Part shown: one piece after another, positions 1 through 8,024 of the stretch | Numbering within the stretch: the stretch's first letter is position 1 | How the letters are laid out: every line of letters begins with the position of its first letter | NCBI RefSeq assembly: GCF_006517275.1 | Contig: NZ_CP041191.1 | Coordinates: forward strand, 186,001 to 250,000 | DNA length: 64,000 bases | From: Labrenzia sp. PHM005 | Lineage (GTDB): Bacteria; Pseudomonadota; Alphaproteobacteria; Rhizobiales; Stappiaceae | Reading direction: 5' to 3' | Made by a program: the position numbers and the translations under genes | The notes under the pieces: model-generated | What the model was told of the DNA's origin: nothing | Seen by the model: the letters and a program-made list of their open reading frames with translations, nothing else | Database searches by the model: none

Positions 1-103
1 ACGGCACCACAAAGATGCCGGCGTAGAAATGCCAGCGCCAAGCTGCCAAATAGAAATGCGAATGGGATGGCGTGCTGTCCGCCGCCTGTGTGTTTTGTGT
101 CAT
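1..103 (-). CDS. PepSY-associated transmembrane protein, N-terminus only
   Basis: The gene starts at an ATG at 103 and runs off the left edge, so only about 34 residues are present. After a short polar N-terminus the sequence reads AAWRWHFYAGIFVVP, the typical opening of the first membrane helix of PepSY-TM proteins. These inner-membrane proteins are often encoded beside TonB-dependent siderophore or metal receptors. The DUF2946-like gene lies upstream on the same strand, 76 bases away, which fits such an operon. The family call is from the motif; the role in metal uptake is inferred. Confidence 0.6.
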   Translation of the reverse strand, partial: MTQNTQAADSTPSHSHFYLAAWRWHFYAGIFVVP

Positions 104-179
104 GAGTGTTCTCGCAAAGGCCGCAGCACAAACCTGTGGTTTGTCGGCCAGTTATTAAGTTCAAAAGGATGGATTGGAC

Positions 180-578
180 TTATGCGAGAAAAGGCGGAGC
201 ACGGGCCCCAAGACGGTTCGTGATTTTGCGCCGGATCTGCTGGGCCGTGCTGACCGGCCAGGGGAGAAGTGCGGGAACACCGATCTCTCTACCGCTTGCA
301 ATATCCGGCGCAACGAGATCAGACCCGAGAATGCTGAAAACACAGTGGTTACTAGGAGAGGTGTCTTCATTTTGATCTGCGGGAACCTCTTGACCGGTTT
401 CGTCAAAAACAACGGTCCGAAGTCCATCCGTGGTACAGATCGTAACGGTAAACCAGCCATCACCGGTCGAAGCCGGCATGACACCTTTTGGTAGAGCCGA
501 GACAAGCAGAAACGGCAGAAGAAGGAATGCTCCTATCAACTGCCTTAGCTGCTTTTTTGTCCGCCCGATAAATTGCAC
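180..578 (-). CDS. DUF2946-like small exported or membrane protein
   Basis: A protein of about 132 residues with a basic N-terminus and one hydrophobic segment (about residues 13-30, GAFLLLPFLLVSALP), followed by a short periplasmic-type domain. That domain holds a TICTTDG motif and, about 35 residues later, NHCVFS. Such spaced Cys/His pairs are seen in DUF2946 proteins, which commonly sit in copper, iron or heme uptake loci. I chose the GTG at 578 because GAGGGG lies nine bases upstream; the frame stays open to an ATG at 692, but that extension has no recognisable features. It probably belongs to the operon of the PepSY gene. Function is unknown; a metal-related role is inference. Confidence 0.5.
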   Translation of the reverse strand: MQFIGRTKKQLRQLIGAFLLLPFLLVSALPKGVMPASTGDGWFTVTICTTDGLRTVVFDETGQEVPADQNEDTSPSNHCVFSILGSDLVAPDIASGREIGVPALLPWPVSTAQQIRRKITNRLGARAPPFLA

Positions 579-957
579 CGACCTGAGCCCCTCAACTCTA
601 TACGTACAACCCCCTATATGGTTTGGTCCGCAGTGTAAATTGTTGCTTGGTCGAAGAGTGTTCGCTCTAGAAATCGTTGTGGACGGCTGCATGACGCCAG
701 TGGCTCAATTCTTGTCGGATTGATGCTTGATCCGGCAAAGGTGCTCCCCTAAGGTGCCGCCACCTGACGGCGTCCTGACAGGGACTGAAAGCGATTCTGG
801 ATGCGGCTGACCCAGTCCGGGGGCCAAGGCCGGAGCTGTTAAAGGCAAGTGACCCGAGCGCGGTTGATAGACCGTGCCGAAGAGATTTGTCTTTCTTTCT
901 CCCTTTCGCAACTTGCCGTATTTATTCGCCGAAACGGCATCAAGATAGGGAAAGACC
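579..957. other. Divergent intergenic region, no gene recognised
   Basis: This stretch separates the minus-strand DUF2946-like gene from the plus-strand cobalamin genes and should hold both promoters. It is GC-rich between about 735 and 880 with several short self-complementary segments. I looked on both strands for the conserved boxes of a cobalamin riboswitch, which would be expected here, and could not assemble one. No open frame shows protein-like composition. Confidence 0.4.
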
Positions 958-1203
958 ATGACCACCAGGATCGTCCTGTCCGGACTGCTAACGATATCCG
1001 CACCTACCGCTGCTTTTGCGCATGCAGGCCATATCGGTGAACTTGCGGGTCATGCCCATTGGGTTGGTATTGCAGCTCTTGCTGGTGCCGCTGCGATTGC
1101 CGGTGTCGCGGCATGGGCAGGCCGTAAGAATGGTCAGGCCGACGCCGAACAAGAGGAAGCCGCAGATCAGGATCTCGGCGAAACAGCTGAAGAAGCTGTT
1201 TGA
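958..1203 (+). CDS. Small histidine-containing membrane protein heading the cob operon (DUF6732-like)
   Basis: An 81-residue protein: a signal-like N-terminus ending in AFA (about residues 1-21), then the His cluster HAGHIGELAGHAHW, one hydrophobic Ala/Gly-rich segment (about residues 37-54) and a very acidic tail of Glu/Asp/Gln. Spaced His residues beside a membrane segment suggest metal binding. It lies 36 bases before cobH on the same strand, so cobalt handling is a reasonable guess, but that is inference. The resemblance to DUF6732 is from memory of small proteins in this position in related bacteria. A purine-rich stretch (ATAGGGAAAGACC) just before the ATG can serve as ribosome binding site. 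Confidence 0.6.
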   Translation: MTTRIVLSGLLTISAPTAAFAHAGHIGELAGHAHWVGIAALAGAAAIAGVAAWAGRKNGQADAEQEEAADQDLGETAEEAV

Positions 1204-1239
1204 CAGCACAACTGAGTAGATTTCGTGCCGACCACCGAG

Positions 1240-1881
1240 ATGCCACACTATGCCTATGAAACGGACCCTGCGGAAATCTACCGCCAGTCCTTCTCCATAG
1301 TACGGCAAGAAGCTGACTTGTCTCATCTGCCGGAGATGCTGCGTCCGGTCGCAGTGCGCCTGATCCATTCATGCGGCATGACCGACCTGCCGCAGGACCT
1401 GGTCTGGTCGAAAGATGTCGTGAGTGCGGCCCAAGCTGCCTTCTCAAAAGGGGCGCCGGTATTCTGCGACGTTGAGATGGTAGCGCACGGCATCATCAAA
1501 AACCGGCTGCCTGAAGCCTCCAAGGTTGTTTGCACATTGAACGATCCGTCTGTTCCGGATCTGGCAACGAAACTGAATACCACCAGGTCAGCAGCCGCGG
1601 TCGAGTTGTGGCGCGATCAGCTGGATGGCGCCATCGCCGCAATTGGCAACGCACCAACAGCGCTGTTTCATCTTCTAGAGATGGTCGCTGCAGGAGGACC
1701 AAAACCAGCTGTAGTCTTGGGGTTTCCAGTGGGATTTGTGGGCGCCGCGGAATCCAAGGATGCGCTTGCCGAAAATCCTTTCGGCATTCCGTTTCTGGCA
1801 ATCAAGGGCCGCCGCGGCGGATCAGCTATGGCTGCAGCTGCTGTCAATGCGCTGGCCGCCGGACTGCCGGAGGAGGCCTGA
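1240..1881 (+). CDS. cobH: Precorrin-8X methylmutase CobH
   Basis: CobH moves the C11 methyl group to C12, turning precorrin-8X into hydrogenobyrinic acid, the last step of corrin ring formation. The protein has the family blocks RLIHSCGM, FCDVEMVAHGI, NTRSAAAVELW, IGNAPTALFHLLEM and PVGFVGAAESKDAL. I placed the start at the ATG at 1240 rather than the in-frame GTG at 1225: the N-terminus then matches known CobH (M-P-x-Y-x-Y...A-I-Y) and the catalytic histidine falls at residue 43, as in the Pseudomonas denitrificans enzyme. The length of 213 residues is normal. It is followed after one base by a small ORF and then cobL, so the genes are probably co-transcribed. Confidence 0.95.
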   Translation: MPHYAYETDPAEIYRQSFSIVRQEADLSHLPEMLRPVAVRLIHSCGMTDLPQDLVWSKDVVSAAQAAFSKGAPVFCDVEMVAHGIIKNRLPEASKVVCTLNDPSVPDLATKLNTTRSAAAVELWRDQLDGAIAAIGNAPTALFHLLEMVAAGGPKPAVVLGFPVGFVGAAESKDALAENPFGIPFLAIKGRRGGSAMAAAAVNALAAGLPEEA

Positions 1882-1882
1882 G

Positions 1883-2128
1883 ATGAAAGATCCGGTTTCG
1901 AAAAGGGGGCTAAAATCCGTCCCGGCAGGCAAGCCTCTGCGCTCGCGCGGATTTTTGTCTCAACCAGGCGGCCAACCATCTGGAGCAGGCAACGGCACAG
2001 AACGCAAAGAAGCCGGCAAACCCTATAAGTCCCGGGGACAACGGCAACCGGTTGTGACCGGAAATGGAACACCCGAAACCTTGGCCGCCAAAGCATCAAT
2101 CCGGCGATACAAGCTGGAGGACAAATGA
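1883..2128 (+). CDS. Small basic protein between cobH and cobL, unknown function
   Basis: An 81-codon frame starting one base after the cobH stop and overlapping the cobL start as ATGA, so the three frames look translationally coupled. The product is rich in Lys, Arg, Gly, Pro and Ser, carries repeated SRG and GNGT-type motifs and has no hydrophobic core, so it is probably disordered. I do not recognise a family. It may be a real small protein, or simply a frame kept open to couple cobH and cobL translation. Its tight packing in an otherwise gapless operon is the main support. Confidence 0.45.
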   Translation: MKDPVSKRGLKSVPAGKPLRSRGFLSQPGGQPSGAGNGTERKEAGKPYKSRGQRQPVVTGNGTPETLAAKASIRRYKLEDK

Positions 2129-3324
2129 CCACACCCTGGCTGACTTTGATCGGGCTTGGCGAGGATGGATCATTTTCGACAGCCGCCTGCACCGCGCTTG
2201 AGACTGCAGACATCATCTATGGCAGCGCACGGCATTTTGAGCTGGTGCCAGCGCTTTCAGGCGAAAAACGCCTGTGGCCGTCGCCCTTTTCCAAAGTGTT
2301 TGACGATCTGGCGGCGCTGAAAGGCCAGTCCGTCGCCGTGCTCGCAACCGGCGATCCGCAGTGGTATGGCATCGGTTCCAGCCTGGCGCGGTATTTTCCT
2401 TCAGAAGAAATGGTCGTCTTTCCGGCCCCTTCCGCGTTTCAGCTTGCGGCCGCGCGGCTTGGCTGGGCAGTTCAGGAGACGGAATGCCTCTCCATCCATG
2501 GCCGCCCTGTCGACCTGCTGCGTTCACTGCTTTATCCAGGCGCCCGGCTTCTGGTCCTGACCAGCAACGGCAAAGCACCAGCCCAAGTCGGCAAAATCCT
2601 CGCTGGCGAAGGCTATTCCAAAAGCAGATTGACGGTTCTTGAACATCTCGGCGGCGACAAAGAACGCATCATATTCAAGACTGCGGACGCTTGGACGGAG
2701 GAGGTTGCTGATTTTCACACTCTTGCTGTTGAAGTGATCGCCGATCCCGATACCAAGGTCCATTCCCGTGTTCCGGGTCTTGCCGACGACATGTTCCGTC
2801 ATGACGGCAAAATGACCAAACAAGAAGTCCGTTCGGTCACACTCGCCGCCCTCAAGCCTTATCCCGGCGCCCTTCTTTGGGATGTTGGGGCAGGTTGCGG
2901 CTCGGTTGCCATTGAATGGCTGCGCGCGGCTAATCGGACAAAGGCGATTGGGCTGGAACCCTATGCCGACCGCCGCCAGATGGCGGCGGAAAATGCGGTT
3001 GCCCTCGGCGTCCCTCATTTGGACCTCCGCAATGCAAATGCACCGGATGGATTGCGGGATCTTCCAGAACCCGATGCGATTTTTATCGGCGGTGGCCTGA
3101 CGGCCGATGGCATGATTGAAACGTGCCTTGAGGCCCTGAAGGCCGCTGGCACGCTCGTTGCCAATGCTGTGACCTTGGAAAGCGAAGCAGTTCTCTTGGA
3201 TGCTTATCGGCAGCACGGCGGCGATCTAAAACGTCTGTCCGTCCAGCGCGCGAGTGCAGTAGGCGGCCTCACCGGCTGGCGCCCGGCCATGCCGGTGACC
3301 CAATGGAGTTTTACAAAATCATGA
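2125..3324 (+). CDS. cobL: Precorrin-6Y C5,15-methyltransferase (decarboxylating) CobL
   Basis: CobL methylates C5 and C15 of precorrin-6Y and decarboxylates the ring-C acetate side chain, giving precorrin-8X. The 399-residue protein is the usual two-domain fusion. Residues 1 to about 200 are the CbiE-like methyltransferase (LIGLGEDG at the N-terminus, then ATGDPQWYGIGS). The rest is the CbiT-like domain with the SAM-binding motif WDVGAGCGSVAIEWLR and, near the end, NAVTLESEA. The start overlaps the preceding small ORF (ATGA) and the stop overlaps the cobI start (ATGA), so it sits in a coupled operon. Length and motifs are typical. Confidence 0.95.
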   Translation: MTTPWLTLIGLGEDGSFSTAACTALETADIIYGSARHFELVPALSGEKRLWPSPFSKVFDDLAALKGQSVAVLATGDPQWYGIGSSLARYFPSEEMVVFPAPSAFQLAAARLGWAVQETECLSIHGRPVDLLRSLLYPGARLLVLTSNGKAPAQVGKILAGEGYSKSRLTVLEHLGGDKERIIFKTADAWTEEVADFHTLAVEVIADPDTKVHSRVPGLADDMFRHDGKMTKQEVRSVTLAALKPYPGALLWDVGAGCGSVAIEWLRAANRTKAIGLEPYADRRQMAAENAVALGVPHLDLRNANAPDGLRDLPEPDAIFIGGGLTADGMIETCLEALKAAGTLVANAVTLESEAVLLDAYRQHGGDLKRLSVQRASAVGGLTGWRPAMPVTQWSFTKS

Positions 3325-4046
3325 GCGGCAAGCTCTTTGGTATTGGTCTCGGCCCGGGCGATCCGGAACTGATGACCTTGAAGGCGCACCGGCTGATCTC
3401 CTCAGCCAAGGTGGTCGCCTATCCGGCCCCAGATTCCGGCGATAGTTTTGCCCGCTCGATCGCGGCGGCTGCAATCCCTGAAAGTGCTCGAGAAATCCCG
3501 ATTGTTGTGCCAATGCGCGTGGACCGGTTCCCGGCACAAGAAATCTATGATCGGGCCGCAAAAGAAATTGGCACGGTCCTTGAGGCCGGCGACGATGTCG
3601 TCGTGTTGTGTGAAGGCGACCCGTTTTTCTTCGGCTCCTTCATGTACCTATTCGAGCGCCTGTCGGGCCGTTTTGACTGCGAAGTGGTGCCGGGCGTCAC
3701 GTCCATGACAACCTGCGCGGCTCAATTGATGCGGCCGCTAACATCACGCAATGATGTGCTGACGGTCATTCCGGGCCCGCTGCCCGACGTCGATATCCGC
3801 GCCAAAATCAACGAAGCGCAGGCGATCGCCATCATGAAGGTTGGCCGGCACTTGGCGCGCTTGAAGGCCCTTCTTGATGAGATGGGCCTTCTGGAACGGG
3901 CCGGGTACGTCGAACGGGCCAGCTTGCCGGAACAAAAGGTTCACCGCCTGATTGACCTCAATGCGGAAACCGCCCCCTATTTCTCTATGATCCTCATTTA
4001 CAAGGGAGACGAAGCGTGGACGCTTCCCCCATCCTTCTCGTCTTGA
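3321..4046 (+). CDS. cobI: Precorrin-2 C20-methyltransferase CobI
   Basis: CobI adds the C20 methyl group to precorrin-2, giving precorrin-3A. The protein begins with the tetrapyrrole methylase P-loop-like motif GIGLGPGDPELMTLKA and has CEGDPFFFGSFMYLFERL and VVPGVTSM, all typical of the SAM-binding CobI/CbiL family. The length of 241 residues is normal. I used the ATG at 3321 because it overlaps the cobL stop as ATGA and gives the expected N-terminus; another ATG lies six codons upstream at 3303. The 3' end overlaps the next gene by 31 bases. Confidence 0.95.
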   Translation: MSGKLFGIGLGPGDPELMTLKAHRLISSAKVVAYPAPDSGDSFARSIAAAAIPESAREIPIVVPMRVDRFPAQEIYDRAAKEIGTVLEAGDDVVVLCEGDPFFFGSFMYLFERLSGRFDCEVVPGVTSMTTCAAQLMRPLTSRNDVLTVIPGPLPDVDIRAKINEAQAIAIMKVGRHLARLKALLDEMGLLERAGYVERASLPEQKVHRLIDLNAETAPYFSMILIYKGDEAWTLPPSFSS

Positions 4047-5860
4047 ACCAGGCAGGCCTCGACACGGCCGAGGACATCGCCAAACGGTTTTCGACCGCAC
4101 GCATCCACGGCCTCGCTGGCCGTGTCCCGACAGCCGACACGCAGTTCAATGAAACCATTGAACACCTTCAGATGCTGTTTAAGGCTGGCCATCCGATCAT
4201 TGGATTTTGTGCCAGCGGCATTCTGATCCGGGCGCTGGCGCCGGTCTTGTCGGATAAGCGTAACGAGCCGCCTGTTGTTGCGGTTTCCGAAGACGGGTCC
4301 AGCATTGTCCCGCTTCTCGGCGGTCATCGCGGTGCCAACGAATTGGCCCGTCTACTCGCAAAAGGCCTTGGCGGGCATGCGGCGATCACGACGGCCGGTG
4401 ACACTGCACTTGGTATTGCGCTCGATGCTCCGCCAAAGGGATGGAAACTCGCCAATCCGGACGATGCAAAACCGGTGATGGCCGAACTCCTCTCCGGTGC
4501 AGCCGTTCAGATCCTTGGTCAGGCAGACTGGCTGAAACAGGACAAGCTGACGATTTCGGAAGATGCGGATCTCACTTTGCTCGCGACCGATGAGCCGGTG
4601 GACGGCTCACCAACACGGCTGGTATATCACCCGCAGCGCTATGTCGTTGGGGTCGGCTGCGCCAGGGGCTGCGATCCGCAGGAACTGATTGATCTCGTTG
4701 ATACACATCTGGCGATCCACAGCATTGCCAAGGGCGCAATTGCCTGCGTTGCGACCATTGATTTGAAGGCCGACGAAGCGGCGATGAATGCGCTCGCTGC
4801 CCATCTCGGCGCGCCTCTCCGGCTTTTCTCGGCGGAACAGCTGGAACTGGAAACACCGCGGCTGAAAAACCCGTCGGAAGTTGTCTATTCAGAAGTCCGT
4901 TGCCACGGCGTTGCCGAAGGGGCCGCCCTCGCCTCTGTCGGCCCTGATGGCCGCCTGGCGGTCGAAAAACAAAAAACCGCCAATGCCACCTGCGCCATCA
5001 CCCGCGCTCTCGAGCCAATCGACGCGCTGTCCGTCGGCCGGCCGCGCGGGCATCTGTCGGTTATCGGCATTGGGCCCGGCAAGGACGACTGGCGTACGCC
5101 TCAGGCAACTAAGCTTCTGGCCGAGGCCACGGATGTTGTCGGCTATTCGCTCTATCTCGACATTGTGTCCGCCCATATCACCGGCAAAACACACCATAAT
5201 TTTCCTCTTGGCGCGGAAGAAGACCGCGTTCGCTTTGCACTGGAGGAAGCTGGCAAGGGCAAAAACGTCGCGCTGATTTCGTCCGGAGATGCCGGCATCT
5301 ACGCCATGGGCGCGCTCGTCTATGAACTACTGGACCGGGATGGTGACAATGGCGGCGTGACAGATGCGGCCAAACGGGTCAGCGTCACCAATGCGCCGGG
5401 AATTTCAGCTTTGCAGGCCTGTTCAGCTCAGATTGGAGCGCCGCTCGGCCATGATTTCTGTGCGATTTCTCTTTCCGATCTCCTGACGCCTTGGGACTCC
5501 ATTGAAAAACGGCTGAACGCTGCGGCGGAAGGCGATTTTGTCATCGCCTTCTACAATCCCGTCTCGAAGCGCCGGCGGACGCAGTTGGCAGCCGCCAAGG
5601 AAATTCTCCTAAAACACCGGCCGGCCGACACTCCGGTGGTGCTCGGCATCAATCTCGGCCGCCCGGAAGAAACATTGCGGGTGCTGACCTTGTCAGAGTT
5701 GGAGGTCGATGATGTCGACATGCTGACCACCGTAATGGTCGGCTCGTCCAATTCCAAAGCGGTTACACGTGGCGACGGCAAACCTTTTGTCTATACACCG
5801 CGCGGCTACGCCAAACGCATCGACGCCCCCAAAGGCCAAAAAACGGAAAACAACAAATGA
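4016..5860 (+). CDS. cobJ: CbiG-CobJ fusion (cobalamin biosynthesis CbiG / precorrin-3B C17-methyltransferase)
   Basis: A 614-residue fusion. The first roughly 340 residues match CbiG: an N-terminal domain with GFCASGILIR and PLLGGHRGANELA, a middle linker, and the CobE-like C-terminal domain with VGVGCARGCDP and a FSAEQLE segment. From about residue 345 to the end is the CobJ methyltransferase (LSVIGIGPGKDDWRTPQA, SSGDAGIYAMG, NAPGISALQA, AFYNPVSKRR), which methylates C17 during ring contraction. The GTG start at 4016 has AGGGAG seven bases upstream and lies within the end of cobI. In anaerobic pathways CbiG opens the ring-A lactone; in aerobes only its CobE-like part is usual. Whether the CbiG half is catalytic here cannot be told from sequence. 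Confidence 0.93.
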   Translation: MDASPILLVLNQAGLDTAEDIAKRFSTARIHGLAGRVPTADTQFNETIEHLQMLFKAGHPIIGFCASGILIRALAPVLSDKRNEPPVVAVSEDGSSIVPLLGGHRGANELARLLAKGLGGHAAITTAGDTALGIALDAPPKGWKLANPDDAKPVMAELLSGAAVQILGQADWLKQDKLTISEDADLTLLATDEPVDGSPTRLVYHPQRYVVGVGCARGCDPQELIDLVDTHLAIHSIAKGAIACVATIDLKADEAAMNALAAHLGAPLRLFSAEQLELETPRLKNPSEVVYSEVRCHGVAEGAALASVGPDGRLAVEKQKTANATCAITRALEPIDALSVGRPRGHLSVIGIGPGKDDWRTPQATKLLAEATDVVGYSLYLDIVSAHITGKTHHNFPLGAEEDRVRFALEEAGKGKNVALISSGDAGIYAMGALVYELLDRDGDNGGVTDAAKRVSVTNAPGISALQACSAQIGAPLGHDFCAISLSDLLTPWDSIEKRLNAAAEGDFVIAFYNPVSKRRRTQLAAAKEILLKHRPADTPVVLGINLGRPEETLRVLTLSELEVDDVDMLTTVMVGSSNSKAVTRGDGKPFVYTPRGYAKRIDAPKGQKTENNK

Positions 5861-6630
5861 CCGTACACTTCATTGGCGCCGGTCCCGGCGATCCGGATCT
5901 GATCACCGTTCGAGGTTTGAAGCTGATCCAATCCTGTCCGGTCTGTCTATATGCCGGCTCCCTGGTGCCGGAGCAGATCGTTGCGGCCGCTCCCGAGGGC
6001 GCAAGGGTGATCGACACCGCCCCGATGACTCTAGATGAGATCATCGCGGAAATTGAAACGGCCCACGCAAATGGTCAGGACATTGCGCGCGTTCACTCCG
6101 GCGACCCGTCCATCTATGGCGCAACAGCCGAACAAATGCGGCGGTTGGATGCGCTCGGCATCGATTACGATATTACGCCTGGTGTTCCAGCGTTTGCTGC
6201 AGCTGCTGCTGCTCTAAAAACCGAGCTGACCGTGCCGGAAGTCGCCCAGACTATCATTGTCACGCGCACGGCGATGCAGTCCTCGGCCATGCCGAACAAC
6301 GAGGACCTGGATACGCTCGGCAAAAGTGGGGCTACTTTGGCTATTCACTTGTCGATCCGGAACTTGCGTGAAGTCGAACGGCAATTGACTCCACACTACG
6401 GTGCTGACTGCCCGGTTATCGTGGCTTACCGGGTCGGCTGGCCGGATGAATTCTTCATTCACGGCACGCTTTCAACCATCGCGGAAAAGGTCCGGGCTTC
6501 CAAAATCACCCGCACCGCACTGATCTTTGTTGGTCACGCCCTAAAACCAGGCGAGGACTTCCGCGACAGCGCCCTTTATGACGCAGATCATGTCCATGTT
6601 TTAAGGCCGAAGAAAAAGGCGAAGGGTTAG
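5857..6630 (+). CDS. cobM: Precorrin-4 C11-methyltransferase CobM
   Basis: CobM methylates C11 of precorrin-4 to give precorrin-5. The protein starts with VHFIGAGPGDPDLITVRG, the SAM-binding loop of tetrapyrrole methylases, and contains RVHSGDPSIYGATAEQMR, DYDITPGVPAFAAAAAAL and VAYRVGWPDE, all diagnostic for CobM/CbiF. The length of 257 residues is normal. The start overlaps the cobJ stop as ATGA. It is the last gene of the plus-strand cob run and meets the convergent cobB after 47 bases. Confidence 0.95.
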   Translation: MTVHFIGAGPGDPDLITVRGLKLIQSCPVCLYAGSLVPEQIVAAAPEGARVIDTAPMTLDEIIAEIETAHANGQDIARVHSGDPSIYGATAEQMRRLDALGIDYDITPGVPAFAAAAAALKTELTVPEVAQTIIVTRTAMQSSAMPNNEDLDTLGKSGATLAIHLSIRNLREVERQLTPHYGADCPVIVAYRVGWPDEFFIHGTLSTIAEKVRASKITRTALIFVGHALKPGEDFRDSALYDADHVHVLRPKKKAKG

Positions 6631-6677
6631 CGCAAAGCTGTTCGGGCTCCTGGCACTTAGCAGCTGGAAAGGTGTTT

Positions 6678-8024
6678 TCAGCTGCGCCGGTACTGGTTCA
6701 CCGGACCAAGGGCAATAATATGCGCGAAAGACCCCATGACATTCCCGGCGCGCAGCCCCATGTCGGCCAGGTCCTGGCCTTCTGCATCCTTGGCTGCAAA
6801 GAGCCGGTCGGCATCACCTTCGCGGACAATACTGGCGTAGTGAAATTCATGTGCCGACAATGGCGTATCCCAAGGAACGCCGGCTAACGGCTTTAGGCAA
6901 CGATACCCCAAATGCCGTTTGCGCGCCTGAAAGCTTGTCTCCAGCGGCAACAAGCCCAGCATCTCATGACGTTGGCCACCCACATCGATCAAGCTGTCGC
7001 CAAGCGCCATATAGCCGCCGCACTCACCGTAAATCAGTGCGCCTTTATTGGCAGCAGACCGCATCCCGGACTTAAATGACTGAGCATTTGCCAACTGGCC
7101 CGCATGTAGCTCGGGATAGCCGCCCGGCAAATAGACAGCGTCAGCTCCAGTCTCTGGCCCCTCATCTGCCAACGGCGAAAAGAAGGAGATCTCCGCTCCG
7201 CTCCGGCGCCAGTGGTCCAGCAAATGCAAATAGGAAAACGCGAAGGCAACATCCTCTGCAACGGCAATCCGCTGGCCGAGAGGAGTTGGAAGTTGAACGC
7301 TTGATGACTTCTGATCGAGGTCGATGTCCCCTGCCAGGTCCTTCACTGCTGCCAGATCCACATTCTTGAAACAAATGTCTGCGGCCGTCTCAAGAAACGC
7401 TTCCAACTCAGGATGTTCTACCGCCTGAACAAGACCGAGATGGCGTTCGGGCAATACCAGTTTTTCCGTACGCGGCAATGCCCCAAGGACCTTGATGTCG
7501 AGACCAGCCAATGCCTTACGCAACATTTGTTCGTGCCGAGCACTGCCGACGCGGTTTAGAATGACGCCCCTAACCGAGATATCGGACCGGAAGGTTTGAA
7601 ATCCGCTGACAAGCGCTGCCACCGACTGGGCTTGTTTTGCGCAATCGACCACCAGAATGACCGGCACGTTCAGGCTTTTCGCCAGATCAGCGGCCGATCC
7701 CACACCGCTGGCTGCACCGTCAAAGAGCCCCATCGCTCCTTCGACAATCAACAAGTCATGGCCGCTGACATGTCCTTTTGCCAAAGCTTGAAGCGATCGG
7801 ACCTCCATCGCCCACGCATCCAGATTGATACAGGGACGGCCGCTTGCAGCTTCATGGAATTTAGGATCGATATAGTCCGGTCCGGATTTTGCCGAGACCA
7901 CAGATTGTCCGGCGTTCTTCAAAGCCCGTAGCAGCGCGAGCGTCACTGTCGTTTTACCAGCGCCGGATGACGGTGCCGCGATCAACAGGCCTTTTGTGTT
8001 TGGCAAAGGCTGTTCAACCGGCAT
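6678..8024 (-). CDS. cobB: Cobyrinic acid a,c-diamide synthase CobB
   Basis: CobB amidates carboxylates a and c of the corrin ring using ATP and glutamine. The N-terminal half is a dethiobiotin-synthetase-like ATPase with the P-loop APSSGAGKTTVT near residue 15 and SGPDYIDPKFH. The C-terminal half is a glutamine amidotransferase with the nucleophile in YGECGGYMALG and the histidine in SAHEFHYAS. The ATG at 8024 (MPVEQPLPNTKG) is preferred: it overlaps the end of cobA by 11 bases and gives a normal 448-residue protein, whereas the frame upstream to 8135 lies inside cobA. In aerobes the substrate is hydrogenobyrinic acid. Confidence 0.94.
   Translation of the reverse strand: MPVEQPLPNTKGLLIAAPSSGAGKTTVTLALLRALKNAGQSVVSAKSGPDYIDPKFHEAASGRPCINLDAWAMEVRSLQALAKGHVSGHDLLIVEGAMGLFDGAASGVGSAADLAKSLNVPVILVVDCAKQAQSVAALVSGFQTFRSDISVRGVILNRVGSARHEQMLRKALAGLDIKVLGALPRTEKLVLPERHLGLVQAVEHPELEAFLETAADICFKNVDLAAVKDLAGDIDLDQKSSSVQLPTPLGQRIAVAEDVAFAFSYLHLLDHWRRSGAEISFFSPLADEGPETGADAVYLPGGYPELHAGQLANAQSFKSGMRSAANKGALIYGECGGYMALGDSLIDVGGQRHEMLGLLPLETSFQARKRHLGYRCLKPLAGVPWDTPLSAHEFHYASIVREGDADRLFAAKDAEGQDLADMGLRAGNVMGSFAHIIALGPVNQYRRS

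Noticed and set aside
720..860. Possible cobalamin riboswitch ahead of the cob genes
   Set aside because: The context is right, but neither strand contains the conserved B12 box or the CCCCGCAACTG-type core; only loose fragments such as GTCAGGACGCC on the minus strand resemble it.
2524..3216. A 230-codon minus-strand open frame
   Set aside because: It is fully antisense to cobL, whose motifs are intact, and has no family similarity.
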